Positions 26,256 to 35,686 of a stretch of DNA of 64,000 nucleotides are shown piece after piece. Source of the DNA: DAMCZI01 sp032095175 (GTDB lineage: Bacteria; Bacillota; Clostridia; Clostridiales; Caloramatoraceae); contig DAMCZI010000009.1 of NCBI GenBank assembly GCA_032095175.1, forward strand, positions 61,538 through 125,537, written 5' to 3'. Position numbers and translations under genes: made by a program. The notes below the pieces were generated by a model. That model was not told the origin of the DNA, made no database searches, and was given only the letters and a program-made list of their open reading frames with translations. Numbering within the stretch: position 1 is the stretch's first letter; every line of letters starts with the position of its first letter.

Positions 26256-29200
26256 CTATTTAACTAATACTATCTTTGAATATCTTGATGAAATATAAGC
26301 AATTTTACCATTATATTTAACTTTATACCATCCCTTAAACGTTCCAAGATACTCTAACTTTATTCCTCTTTTTACAGTTCCAAGCCTTTTTGAAGCTGTT
26401 GTCATTTTCGCTCTAATGCTAATTTTATTTCCTGTTACCATAACAACTTTCTTACTTACAACTACTGGCTTTGTTATAGCAATAGTTACTTGATTTGTTG
26501 AAAGGTTTTCAAATTTTGCAAGTATATTAACCTTCCCAGCAAGCTTGGATGTAAATATACCCTTTTCTATTTTTCCAAGGTTAACATTTGTTAACTGCCA
26601 TTCTACTTTATCAGTAACATTCTTTGTGCTTCCATCATCATATTTAGCAATTACATTCAGCTTAACTGTTTTACCAGCAACAACAGTATTCTTATCAGTT
26701 GTTAATTTTAATTCCTTTATTGTGTTTTCTTTAACTGTAATCTCAACAACTGACTCTTTTCCCTCAAAAGTAGCTTTAATTACTACTTTTCCAGTATAAT
26801 CTGATGGCGCTTGATATACTCCATCTTTAATTGTTCCATGGTCACAAGTCCATGCTGCCTTATTTGTTAAATCAACTGTTTTTCCATCCGCTTTTTTGCC
26901 TTCTAAATTTAACTTCACTGATTTGCCTAAATAAGCAACATTGCTATCAGCTTTTGCAGTGATTTCACTTACTGTACTTTCCTTTATTGTAATTTCAATC
27001 TCTGCTCTAACTCCTTCATAAGTAGCTTTTATTACTGCCTTACCTGAATAGTTATCTGCTGATTTATATACTCCATTTTCTACTGTACCATGATCACAAC
27101 TGAATGATGCTTTATCAGTTATATCTACATTTTTACCATCTGAGTATTTTGCAATGACCTTAACTAAAGTAGAATTTCCTGCAAACAACTCATTAGAGTC
27201 TGCTGTTATTTCAATTTTTTGAACAAATGGAGCAATCACAATTGGTGGATAATATATTGGTGGAACAACTACTGGCGGAGTAACAGGTTGTATAAGGTTA
27301 ATATGAATAACCTTTTCAGTTACAATACCAAAGTCATCAGTTGCCTTAACTACTATTGTTTTTGCTCCATATTCATTAAATAAAGCATTATATTCAAAGG
27401 AACCATCACTATTGAGTGTCACTTTCTCATCATTAATAGTAAGAACTACACCACTTTCATCAGTAACCTTTCCTTTAACTATTACAGATTTTCCCTCTAT
27501 CATGCTGTTATCGATAGGTGAATCAATTACAACAACAGGTGCATTAAATTCAGGATTATTTACATTAACTACCTGAGGTGTTACTTCCTTACCTTCCTCA
27601 TTATATCCTGTAATAGTTATCAACATATTTTTACAATATCCATTAAGTTCTCTTTCGTAAATAAATGTTCCATCTTCCTTTATTGGGATTTCTTTATTTA
27701 GTTCCTTATCCATTAGCTTTATTAATTTATAAGCTTTACCTTTTATAACTACTTTATTAGCAGCAATAGTTGTTGATTGTATTGTAATCATTGGTTGATC
27801 AATATCTTTATTTAACTTAATTATCTTTATTGTACTGTGTCCTAATGTATCAACTGCTTCAACAGTAACAGTATTTTCCCCATATTTGATTTCAACAGGA
27901 TATTCTACTTCTCTTAGTGTATCCTCCCCTGTATAATCATCAGTCATAGCTGATAACAGTTGATTGCCATTAACAATAAGTCTGTATCCAACTCCATCCT
28001 TAGCTTTTATTTTTAATGTATAAGAATCTTTATTAGTATTTATTTCGTCAGCTATTTTTTCATTTGTAGCTAAATCAATAACTTCAAGCTCTGGAGCCTT
28101 TGTATCCTTTATGACCTTCATTATACTATTGTTAGTGCATCCAGCCAAATCTTGCATTTCAATTCTAATATTGTTTAATCCTTCAACTAAATCAAATTCC
28201 CCTGAATTGAAATAATACATCTTATCCTTTTCAAGCATACCTGCATTTTCTATTTTCTGTACAACATCATTGATTTTTACATAGCTAACTGCTTCAGCTA
28301 AGAATCCTGATAACTTTAGTTTATTAGTTTCCACAACAGTACCTGATTTAATTTCTTTCTTGTTTCCATCAATGAGTCTCAAAAATTTTGGTACTTCGTT
28401 GTCTACATTTATTTTAACTATGCTTCTTGTTATAATACTTTCATCTGCTCTAACTGCATCAAGCTTTAAAATATTTATTCCATAGGATAAATTATTTAAT
28501 TCGATGCTTTCATTTTTTTGATTATTAACCTTATCCTCTGCATTAACTGTGACATTAACATGATCAAGGTCTTTGCAATCAGCTGCTAATTTGTAATCTA
28601 ATTTCATAGCTGGAGCTGTTGTAGTAAACATCTCACCTACAGTTATTGGAGAAATCTCAACTTTTACAGCCTTCTCTGCTTTTGCACCACTTTCATCTTC
28701 TACAGATATATTAATTGTCTTATTACCATATCCATCAACTGTTGTTGTTGTATAGAAGCCATAAGTTTCATCGTAATTTTTTCTTGCCATTACTACCTGA
28801 CCATTAACATTCACATTCATTGTACGGCCAGTATTTGAAACATTTGATATATTTCCACTAACGTTAAAACTACAGCCACCTAAAGTACTGTTCTCTTTTG
28901 GAGCTGTAACCTTTATAATTGGCTTGTCCGATCTTGTATCAAACTTAACAATTATATCAGTTATATTTCCAGCAAAGTCAATAGCTCTAACAATCTTTTC
29001 TGCTGGCATAGTATCATAGGAGAAGAAGAACACCTTTCCTGTGTATACTCCATTTACAGGCTCAATTATACGTCCGTCCACACTTGCTCCAGCAAGATTT
29101 TCATCTTCAGCCTTGAATTTAATGGTGTATTCTGATTCTCCATTTTGAAGCTTTATTGCCTCATTTGTATTTGAAAGCACTGGATCTATTAAGTTTACTA

Positions 29201-32200
29201 CAGGTGCCTTTGTATCAACTAAAAATCTATGCATTCTAGTTGCAATAACTTTTCCATCATTTCCAACCAGTTCAAAAGAAATCTTATGTTCACCATCACT
29301 TAGATTATCAACTTTATAACTTCCAGTAAACGGTAAATTTTCATTTACCTTATCATCAAGTATTATTCTAAATTTACCTAACCCTGTGAAAAGGTTATTA
29401 ACAACATATTCAAATTCAAAATTAGTTTTATTTACAAAAGAAAATGCCTTCTCCCAATCAGGATGACTTAGTGCTGCTAAAGAATCAGAAACACCTTCTG
29501 ATATTACAGACCCTATATCTACAAATGTATTGTTAATATAGTAGTCAACCTTTTCTGATAGATTTCCTGCAAAATCCGCTGCAACAACACTTATAAGATT
29601 ATTTCCACTTGGTATTACAAAACTAAAATCATCATACTCATCTGTAACAGCCAATGGCTTAGTATAATCACCATTTATTATAACCATCTTATAGCAGACA
29701 CCCATGTTGTCATTCGCATTGAACTTTACATTATATTTATTACCCTCTAATTTTGTCAACACTGGATTTAAAGTAGGAACGGTATTATCAATCCTTATAG
29801 GCATTGTTATTTCCTGTTCCCTTGCACCAGGATAATCAACTTTACCAGCTACACTTATATAGTACTGTCCTTCTGGTAAAGCTTCATACTTACTTGTTGC
29901 TTCATTATATGCAGTTCCATCCCACCCCCAGCTTGGATTATAATAGAATGGGAACTCTTGTCTACCGTTATTTCTTCTAACATCACTATCATCACTTAAA
30001 ACTCTTATTATACTCTTGTCCTTATCAAGAACTCTTACATTTACATTTTTTGCATTTCTCAAAAGAGAGACAAGTGGATATACCTCATCCTGAATATCAT
30101 CATTATTTGGAGAAAATGCCATTCTGTTAATTTTTCCAAATGTTCTATCATTCAAAAATGACTTTCCTTCTGTTAATGTAGTACACTTATAAAATGAATC
30201 ATCTTCCCATTTTGGTGAATCGAATATTCTTGGTTCATCCCATTTCCCAAAGAAGCCCATGTATGCAACACCAATGTTAGGATTTTTTAAATCCTTTGAC
30301 TCAAAGGTTATAAAACCTTCTGCAAACTGATTCATTGGTTTTCTAGAAATTTTTAGTGTTGCAGTAACTGTAGCAGTTCTACCAGCAGGTACTTTTACTG
30401 AAGCTTTATCAAATATTATCTCCGCTCCTTCAAGCTTTGCTGTTTTTGGAAGAAGTCTTGGTTTTTCATCATTTGATATAGCATTTGTAAGAACACCATA
30501 CTTATCTACAGGAGAAAATTCTAAATCTTCTTTTCCAAAGTTATGAAGTGTTATTGCAAAGCTTGTTGCATTTCCAACTTCACCTAATGCCATCGCTGCA
30601 CTTCCATTTTTGTCTACAGCATAAACATTTGTTGTAATTGCATCATTTATTTGAACAATACCAGCCCCCTGCCTTCTGGTTAAATATGGGAGCAGCGTTT
30701 CTTTTTCAATTAAAGGCTTTGCGGTATTAATTGTCAATGTTTTAGCAAGGTTTACAAATTCTCTTGTTCCCTTAAGTTCAGGCACCTTATTCTTTAAATA
30801 CTGAACTACAAGGGCAACTGCACCTGATGCATGTGGTGCAGCCATTGATGTACCACTCATATCAAGGTATCTATCATCATTTACAGTTGAATAAATATGT
30901 CCTCCAGGAGCAGTTACTTCTGGTTTAAATCTTAAATCTGGAGATGTTCCCCATGAAGTAAAATCTGACATCTGTGCATTATTTGTGTTAGGTATTTTTG
31001 TATCTCTTCCTCTGAAGAAAACCTTAATTCCCTTTGATGCTAAGTCTTTAAGAAGATTTCCATCTGTATTAGATATAAATACAGCTGGGATTGTAATCTT
31101 CTCATCAGTTGCCATATTCATGTATTCATCATTCTTATCTTCATTGTAAACAATTATACCTAAGGCCCCGAAATTTTGAGCATTTAACTGTTTATCAACA
31201 AAGGAAATTTTTTTCCCATCAGCATTTAGCCCGCCTCTTTTGACAAGGGCGATTTTACCATTTAGCTCTTTTTCTGCGAAATCTTGAGTTCTTCCTACTC
31301 CACAATCAACAATATCATATTCTTCCTTTAATCTGGTATTAGGATTAATTGCATCATCAGTTACATTAAATGGAATCATTCCAGATTTTTCTCCTGATTT
31401 ATATTCAAGACCTGGAAGTACTCTATAACGATTTTCACTTGATGCAACTTGAAGAGTATCAGGATATAAGCCTGGATCTCCAAGGGTGCTTATATCACAA
31501 TCCTTTTCATAAGGAAGATCCTTTCCATCTGTTGAGTGAGCAGAGTTACCTGCTGAAACTACAACTACAACTCCTGAATTAGTTGCATTTTTTATTGCCT
31601 TTTGTTCAGGATCCGCTTCACTTAAAAATCCGGATGGTGAACCTAGGCTCATATTAATAACATCTGCACCCATTTTCCATGCTTCTTCAACACCAGCTGC
31701 AATATCATCATTAAATCCTGATTTCTGCAATGGGTTGTTTGAGAAAACCTTCATGGCCAATAGCTGTGCCTGTGGAGCAACACCAACAATTCCTCCATTT
31801 GCTGCTACAATACCTCCAACATGCATACCATGCATGCTGCCTGATCTGTCTATTACTTCATTATTTAGATCTGCGAAGTTATAACCATATGGAACTTTTT
31901 CTGTAAAGTATCTACCTTTTGCTCCGTTCTTTCCAATTAATGCATCAATATCTTCTTTTTTATACTTTACCTTTGATGTATCAATACTCTTCATATCCTT
32001 ATGTCTATAATCTATTCCGGTATCTATTATAGCAACTACAATTCCTTCACCCTTTAGTCCAGCCTTTTCCCATACGGTTTTAGCCTGTGTGAAATCTACT
32101 GCAGTGTTCATGTCAGGATAATATTGCTTTGCAACTGCAACAGTTTTAACTCCTGGCAGTGATCTAACCATATTAATATCCTTAAACTTAACAACAGCAC

Positions 32201-32666
32201 TAAATCCATTTAAAAGGTTCTGGTATGTATGTCTTACTTTACCGATAGCTTTAACATTGTCTATAACACTTTTTTGTTTAAGTGATATCTTATTCGAAAA
32301 CATGTTTGCTTGTTTTAAAGGTACACCTGCATCCTTTGCCATTTCAACAGCTGATTTTTCAGAAAGCTCTACAACTATTCTTACTTGATCATCTGGATGC
32401 ACACTAGTGTACTGAGGCATATTATCATCAGTTACAACTTGTCCATTTTTTTGTAGAGCAGCAAGTGTTCTGTCATAATTCTCTAATGTGCCAAACTGTT
32501 TAACAATATAATCATTTAATGTTTTTTTCTCTTCTAGAGTCGCCTCTGATGTCTTGCTCTCAAAACTCTTCTCTTCTGCTTTAGCTGATAAATTTCCACC
32601 AGTAAATGCAACACTTACCATCATGAAAAATGCAAGCACAAGAGAAATTAGCCTTTTGTTTTTCAT
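26256..32666 (-). CDS. Giant secreted subtilisin-like (S8) serine protease
   Basis: A 2136-residue extracellular protease of the lactocepin/C5a-peptidase type. In order: signal peptide (1-30), I9-like propeptide (about 90-185), S8 catalytic domain with Asp215 (VAIIDTGID), His282 (HGMHVGGIVAANG), oxyanion Asn374 (SAGNSAHS) and Ser607 (SGTSMAAPHASG), and a PA insert (about 430-560). Then follow an Fn3-like domain (about 690-790), a FlgD-like Ig domain (SPNNDDIQDEVYPLV), many Ig/cadherin-like repeats, three BIG-type repeats near the C-terminus (each with CDHGT or its equivalent) and a final SH3b domain (RAKMTTASKRLGTVKRGIKL). There is no LPXTG; the SH3b domain probably binds the wall. It would degrade external proteins for amino acids. 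AAAGGGGG precedes the ATG. Confidence 0.95.
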   Translation of the reverse strand: MKNKRLISLVLAFFMMVSVAFTGGNLSAKAEEKSFESKTSEATLEEKKTLNDYIVKQFGTLENYDRTLAALQKNGQVVTDDNMPQYTSVHPDDQVRIVVELSEKSAVEMAKDAGVPLKQANMFSNKISLKQKSVIDNVKAIGKVRHTYQNLLNGFSAVVKFKDINMVRSLPGVKTVAVAKQYYPDMNTAVDFTQAKTVWEKAGLKGEGIVVAIIDTGIDYRHKDMKSIDTSKVKYKKEDIDALIGKNGAKGRYFTEKVPYGYNFADLNNEVIDRSGSMHGMHVGGIVAANGGIVGVAPQAQLLAMKVFSNNPLQKSGFNDDIAAGVEEAWKMGADVINMSLGSPSGFLSEADPEQKAIKNATNSGVVVVVSAGNSAHSTDGKDLPYEKDCDISTLGDPGLYPDTLQVASSENRYRVLPGLEYKSGEKSGMIPFNVTDDAINPNTRLKEEYDIVDCGVGRTQDFAEKELNGKIALVKRGGLNADGKKISFVDKQLNAQNFGALGIIVYNEDKNDEYMNMATDEKITIPAVFISNTDGNLLKDLASKGIKVFFRGRDTKIPNTNNAQMSDFTSWGTSPDLRFKPEVTAPGGHIYSTVNDDRYLDMSGTSMAAPHASGAVALVVQYLKNKVPELKGTREFVNLAKTLTINTAKPLIEKETLLPYLTRRQGAGIVQINDAITTNVYAVDKNGSAAMALGEVGNATSFAITLHNFGKEDLEFSPVDKYGVLTNAISNDEKPRLLPKTAKLEGAEIIFDKASVKVPAGRTATVTATLKISRKPMNQFAEGFITFESKDLKNPNIGVAYMGFFGKWDEPRIFDSPKWEDDSFYKCTTLTEGKSFLNDRTFGKINRMAFSPNNDDIQDEVYPLVSLLRNAKNVNVRVLDKDKSIIRVLSDDSDVRRNNGRQEFPFYYNPSWGWDGTAYNEATSKYEALPEGQYYISVAGKVDYPGAREQEITMPIRIDNTVPTLNPVLTKLEGNKYNVKFNANDNMGVCYKMVIINGDYTKPLAVTDEYDDFSFVIPSGNNLISVVAADFAGNLSEKVDYYINNTFVDIGSVISEGVSDSLAALSHPDWEKAFSFVNKTNFEFEYVVNNLFTGLGKFRIILDDKVNENLPFTGSYKVDNLSDGEHKISFELVGNDGKVIATRMHRFLVDTKAPVVNLIDPVLSNTNEAIKLQNGESEYTIKFKAEDENLAGASVDGRIIEPVNGVYTGKVFFFSYDTMPAEKIVRAIDFAGNITDIIVKFDTRSDKPIIKVTAPKENSTLGGCSFNVSGNISNVSNTGRTMNVNVNGQVVMARKNYDETYGFYTTTTVDGYGNKTINISVEDESGAKAEKAVKVEISPITVGEMFTTTAPAMKLDYKLAADCKDLDHVNVTVNAEDKVNNQKNESIELNNLSYGINILKLDAVRADESIITRSIVKINVDNEVPKFLRLIDGNKKEIKSGTVVETNKLKLSGFLAEAVSYVKINDVVQKIENAGMLEKDKMYYFNSGEFDLVEGLNNIRIEMQDLAGCTNNSIMKVIKDTKAPELEVIDLATNEKIADEINTNKDSYTLKIKAKDGVGYRLIVNGNQLLSAMTDDYTGEDTLREVEYPVEIKYGENTVTVEAVDTLGHSTIKIIKLNKDIDQPMITIQSTTIAANKVVIKGKAYKLIKLMDKELNKEIPIKEDGTFIYERELNGYCKNMLITITGYNEEGKEVTPQVVNVNNPEFNAPVVVIDSPIDNSMIEGKSVIVKGKVTDESGVVLTINDEKVTLNSDGSFEYNALFNEYGAKTIVVKATDDFGIVTEKVIHINLIQPVTPPVVVPPIYYPPIVIAPFVQKIEITADSNELFAGNSTLVKVIAKYSDGKNVDITDKASFSCDHGTVENGVYKSADNYSGKAVIKATYEGVRAEIEITIKESTVSEITAKADSNVAYLGKSVKLNLEGKKADGKTVDLTNKAAWTCDHGTIKDGVYQAPSDYTGKVVIKATFEGKESVVEITVKENTIKELKLTTDKNTVVAGKTVKLNVIAKYDDGSTKNVTDKVEWQLTNVNLGKIEKGIFTSKLAGKVNILAKFENLSTNQVTIAITKPVVVSKKVVMVTGNKISIRAKMTTASKRLGTVKRGIKLEYLGTFKGWYKVKYNGKIAYISSRYSKIVLVK

Positions 32667-32702
32667 TTTAATCCCCCTTTTAAATTATTAAATTTATTTC
32701 TA

Positions 32703-32740
32703 TGCTAAAATAAAAGCTTTGCCTTTGAAATTTTAGCATT
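32703..32740 (-). other. Leader hairpin before the subtilase gene
   Basis: TGCTAAAAT pairs with ATTTTAGCA, with an inner AAAGC/GCTTT stem, in the 5' untranslated region of the protease mRNA. It has no U-run, so it is not a terminator. Confidence 0.5.
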
Positions 32741-32897
32741 AATATGCATTCAAAATATCACCCACAATTTGCTTAATTAAAAAAAGTGATACCCCTGCAA
32801 TCATAACAACTATATAAATCGCAATAAAGATTTTGAATAATGTACATTGTGATTTATGAATCAAGGAATATGATTTCCCATAAATGTTTAGGGTCAA
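32739..32897 (-). CDS. Possible 52-aa single-pass membrane peptide
   Basis: An open frame from a TTG at 32897 encodes a short polar N-terminus and one strong membrane helix (IFIAIYIVVMIAGVSLFLIK), ending QIVGDILNAY. It immediately precedes the leader hairpin and protease gene. There is no clear ribosome binding site, and the region is AT-rich, which favours chance hydrophobic frames. Reported as tentative only. Confidence 0.25.
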   Translation of the reverse strand: MTLNIYGKSYSLIHKSQCTLFKIFIAIYIVVMIAGVSLFLIKQIVGDILNAY

Positions 32898-33323
32898 GCG
32901 ATTTAGAATTATTTATGCGAAACATATAAATCTATTAGTTGTTTATCTGATTTAAAAGATACTATAAATTCAATTCTATTATATTTTTTTATTTAAATTT
33001 TATTTTATTTTTTTCATAATAAATTAGCTTTTTTTATCATTTTCACTCAAATTTTATTATTTTGGTTGCTTTTTAAATATTATCATCAAATTTAAGCAAA
33101 GAAAATGTTGATTTTTCGCATGTATTCGACAAATTACGCTATATGTATTATTTTATTTCAGTTTAATAATTGACTTTTATTTTTATATTACATTTTCGTA
33201 ATTTTCCCTTCCGATTATTGCAGAATATTAAATTATAAATACCTAACAATTTGACTTGTTATTTTCTTTAATACGCCTTAAGTTCATAACAGTATTACAT
33301 CTATATTTGTAATCATAAATATA
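32898..33323. other. AT-rich intergenic region upstream of the protease
   Basis: Very AT-rich (long T and A runs), with no gene or recognisable riboswitch. It probably holds the protease promoter; several TTGAC-like and TATAAT-like words occur but none pair convincingly. Confidence 0.4.
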
Positions 33324-33357
33324 GGGCTATTGCACTAAATAAGTAGTGCAATAGCCC
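33324..33357. terminator. Hairpin after the ABC exporter gene
   Basis: GGGCTATTGCACTA and TAGTGCAATAGCCC form a 14-bp stem. On the minus strand the following sequence is TATATTTATG, a weak U-tract; on the plus strand it is CCTTTCTTT. Confidence 0.6.
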
Positions 33358-33442
33358 CTTTCTTTCAAAAGATGCCCCCAACACTTCGAAAAACATAGGT
33401 TTTGATATAAAATATATTGTAAACTTATTAATTGTCCTGCCC

Positions 33443-34456
33443 TTATATATTCTCTGCATCATACAATGCAGAATATATACCATCCTTCTTTATTAATTCA
33501 TCATGAATACCTTTCTCTACTATTCTTCCATCCTCAAGTACATAAATCACATCAGAATTAGTTATTGTTCCAAGGCGGTGGGCTATTGTTATTAGGGTAC
33601 ATCCATTGAGGTTTTGTAAAAAATTTTCCACTATCTTTGCAGTGGTAAAGTTGTCTAAGGCTGAGGTTGCTTCGTCTAAAAGGAGTATAGATGGTTTTCT
33701 TAATAGTGCCCTGGCAATTCCTATTCTCTGTTTTTCTCCTCCGGAAAGCTTGGCACCATTTTCCCCAACAACAGTGTCAATACCATCAGGAAGTCTTTCT
33801 ATTATTGTTTGAATCTCAGCAATACTTATTGCTCTCATAAGTTCATCATTTGATGCATCTGGATTTCCAAACATTATGTTTTCCTTTATGCTTCCATTGA
33901 AGAGGAATGTATCCTGAAATACTATCCCTATGGACTCTCTTATGGCAGGCAGGTTTTTTGAACAAAGCTTCAAACCTCCAACTTTTATTTCTCCCCTTGT
34001 CGGAGTATAGAACCCTGATATTAACCTGAATATTGTAGTCTTTCCTGCACCGCTTGTACCAACAAAAGCTGCACTCTTTCCTCTTACTATATTAAAGTAC
34101 AGGGATTTTAATACATCCCTTTCTCCATCATAGGAGAAGGATACATCCTTAAACTCTATATCACCATTCAGCATTTTAGTGGAATCATTTTTTATATATT
34201 CAATGGGACTTTCAAGTATTTCATTTACCCTTGAGGTTGAAACCAGTATCTTTTGAAGCTGCTGATACAGTTCTATAAAATCAACCAGAGGATCAACTAA
34301 AAGTCCGTTATACATCATAAACGCTGTGAGTCCTCCAATGCTTAACTCCCCTTTATATACAAGAACTCCTCCAATGGTTGTAAGCATTGCTATTATTCCC
34401 ATGAAAAATGTGCTGTTGAAGCTGTTTATAATGGCACCATACTTCGCCTCAGCCAT
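33443..34456 (-). CDS. ABC exporter, C-terminal half (frameshifted gene, part 2)
   Basis: A 337-residue fragment with the last two membrane helices of an exporter membrane domain (FMGIIAMLTTIGGVLVYKG) and a complete ATPase domain: Walker A GTSGAGKTT, Q-loop VFQDTFLF, signature LSGGEKQRIGIARALLR, Walker B ILLLDEATSALD, H-loop TIAHRLGT. The first half is encoded just upstream in another frame (34462-35166). Read together they make one normal exporter of about 577 residues. The apparent break means either a real frameshift mutation, a sequencing error, or two separately translated pieces. The internal ATG at 34456 has no obvious ribosome binding site. Confidence 0.85.
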   Translation of the reverse strand: MAEAKYGAIINSFNSTFFMGIIAMLTTIGGVLVYKGELSIGGLTAFMMYNGLLVDPLVDFIELYQQLQKILVSTSRVNEILESPIEYIKNDSTKMLNGDIEFKDVSFSYDGERDVLKSLYFNIVRGKSAAFVGTSGAGKTTIFRLISGFYTPTRGEIKVGGLKLCSKNLPAIRESIGIVFQDTFLFNGSIKENIMFGNPDASNDELMRAISIAEIQTIIERLPDGIDTVVGENGAKLSGGEKQRIGIARALLRKPSILLLDEATSALDNFTTAKIVENFLQNLNGCTLITIAHRLGTITNSDVIYVLEDGRIVEKGIHDELIKKDGIYSALYDAENI

Positions 34457-34461
34457 TAGAT

Positions 34462-35166
34462 TTATATTAACGCTTTACTTTTTCCCCTTATTCTTTCGAA
34501 GACTCTTTCCTGCTGACAATTAGCTTGTACATCCCTCATTCCCCTTATTCCCTCGTTATAGGATGACCATAGCTTAGCGTTAGACTCTCTTGTATTTTCT
34601 GCGAGGCTGCCAAACCTAGGTCCTGTTTTAGATGCAAACCATGATGTTATAAACCCAACTGGAAGCACAAACAATGTAAGCCTCCAATCTATACTTATCA
34701 TAAAATACATTCCCATTGTAAAGGTTATTATGGATTTTGAGAGATATGTTATGGGCTTTAAAAAGCCTTCAACGGTTACCTGGGTATCCTGAACAAGCCT
34801 TATCATCATATCCCCGCTGTCGCCCTTATCAAAGAAAGTTTGAGGCATGTAAGACATGTTTCTAAAAACCTCACACCTAATTTCATGACCTAGGGTTGTC
34901 TCTGCTTTACTGTTGAAATAGCTTAAAAGTCCACTGGTTATTCCCCAGAAAATATGCAGCGTAAAAAATATTAACCCGGAAATCAAAATATTATTAATTC
35001 CACCATTTATTTTTCCAGAAACTATGTCTATTATCCTGCTCAAGACCTTTATTGGGTATGTAGACAGGAAGCTAACTAAAATTATAAGCATCCCTATTAT
35101 ACATACCAGCATCCAATGCTTCGCAAAAAATGCTGCAAGTTTTTTCCCTGTTTTTTTATTTTTCAT
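34462..35166 (-). CDS. ABC exporter, N-terminal half (frameshifted gene, part 1)
   Basis: A 234-residue fragment holding the first four membrane helices and the intracellular loops of a type IV ABC exporter (MmsA/LmrA/MsbA-like; TTLGHEIRCEVFRNMSYMPQ, FFDKGDSGDMMIRLVQDT). It ends at a TAA in the middle of the membrane domain (RIRGKSKALI). A shift of the reading frame by -1 just before the stop leads directly into NLMAEAKYGAIINSF, the start of the second half. AGAGGAGG precedes the ATG. The upstream region holds an A-type repeat and a probable non-coding RNA. Confidence 0.85.
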   Translation of the reverse strand: MKNKKTGKKLAAFFAKHWMLVCIIGMLIILVSFLSTYPIKVLSRIIDIVSGKINGGINNILISGLIFFTLHIFWGITSGLLSYFNSKAETTLGHEIRCEVFRNMSYMPQTFFDKGDSGDMMIRLVQDTQVTVEGFLKPITYLSKSIITFTMGMYFMISIDWRLTLFVLPVGFITSWFASKTGPRFGSLAENTRESNAKLWSSYNEGIRGMRDVQANCQQERVFERIRGKSKALI

Positions 35167-35269
35167 ATGCGTTACCTCCTCTTGATATCATAAATCTATT
35201 GAGGTATCACTATATTGTTTTATATAAACTCTTTATTGCTATTATTAGATTCAACTAACCCACCATTTT

Positions 35270-35364
35270 AGGTAGCAGGAACTTGAGTTTTGAGTTATTT
35301 ATGAAAGATAACTACTAAATCATAGTTTTTCTTAAATAACTCAAAACTCAAGAGCCTGTCTCCT
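35270..35364. repeat. A-type palindromic repeat, copy 8
   Basis: AGGTAGCAGGAACTTGAG to CTCAAGAGCCTGTCTCCT. Its centre (ATGAAAGATAACTACTAAAT) is the reverse complement, with few changes, of the centre of copy 10, so the two are recent relatives in opposite orientation. Confidence 0.9.
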
Positions 35365-35385
35365 AGGGATTGTTCCTTTATAAGC

Positions 35386-35640
35386 ATAAAAAAGGACACA
35401 GATGAAAAGCATCATCTGCATCCTTTATATACAAATACCACGAAATGTAAAAATAAACATACCTACTAAAAGGTCCATTTTTACAATTCACTGATAAAAG
35501 GTTGCCAATGCATCATTCATCATAATCAAGCTATAAAAAGCACAGCAAAAAGAGCACCACAAAAGTGATACCTCGGCTTTTTATAAGCTTGGCTAATGAC
35601 GAATAATAAGCATTTGACAACCCCCTTCCGTAACTTACCT
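35386..35640 (-). ncRNA. Candidate structured non-coding RNA of unknown family
   Basis: No protein frame fits, but the minus strand folds strongly. GGTTG(U)CAAAUGC pairs with GCAUUGGCAACC. Inside it a 12-bp stem (ATTATTCGTCAT with ATGATGAATGAT) and a 14-bp stem (AAGCTTATAAAAAGC with GCTTTTTATAGCTT) continue one long rod capped by a GAG-ATCAC-TTTT-GTGGT-GCTC hairpin. A second hairpin (TGTAAAAAT/ATTTTTACA) and a terminator (35386-35425, GGATGCAGATGATG stem then UUUUUU) follow. A TATAAT at about 35647-35652 could start it. The long interrupted rod recalls 6S RNA, but I cannot assign a family. Confidence 0.5.
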
Positions 35641-35662
35641 TCATTATACTATGTATCTCCAA

Positions 35663-35686
35663 AAAGTGCCAGGCACGTGGCACTTA
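35663..35686. repeat. Short B-like hairpin
   Basis: AAGTGCCAGGCACGTGGCACTT directly against the 3' end of the RDD gene; compare 4305-4325. Confidence 0.55.
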
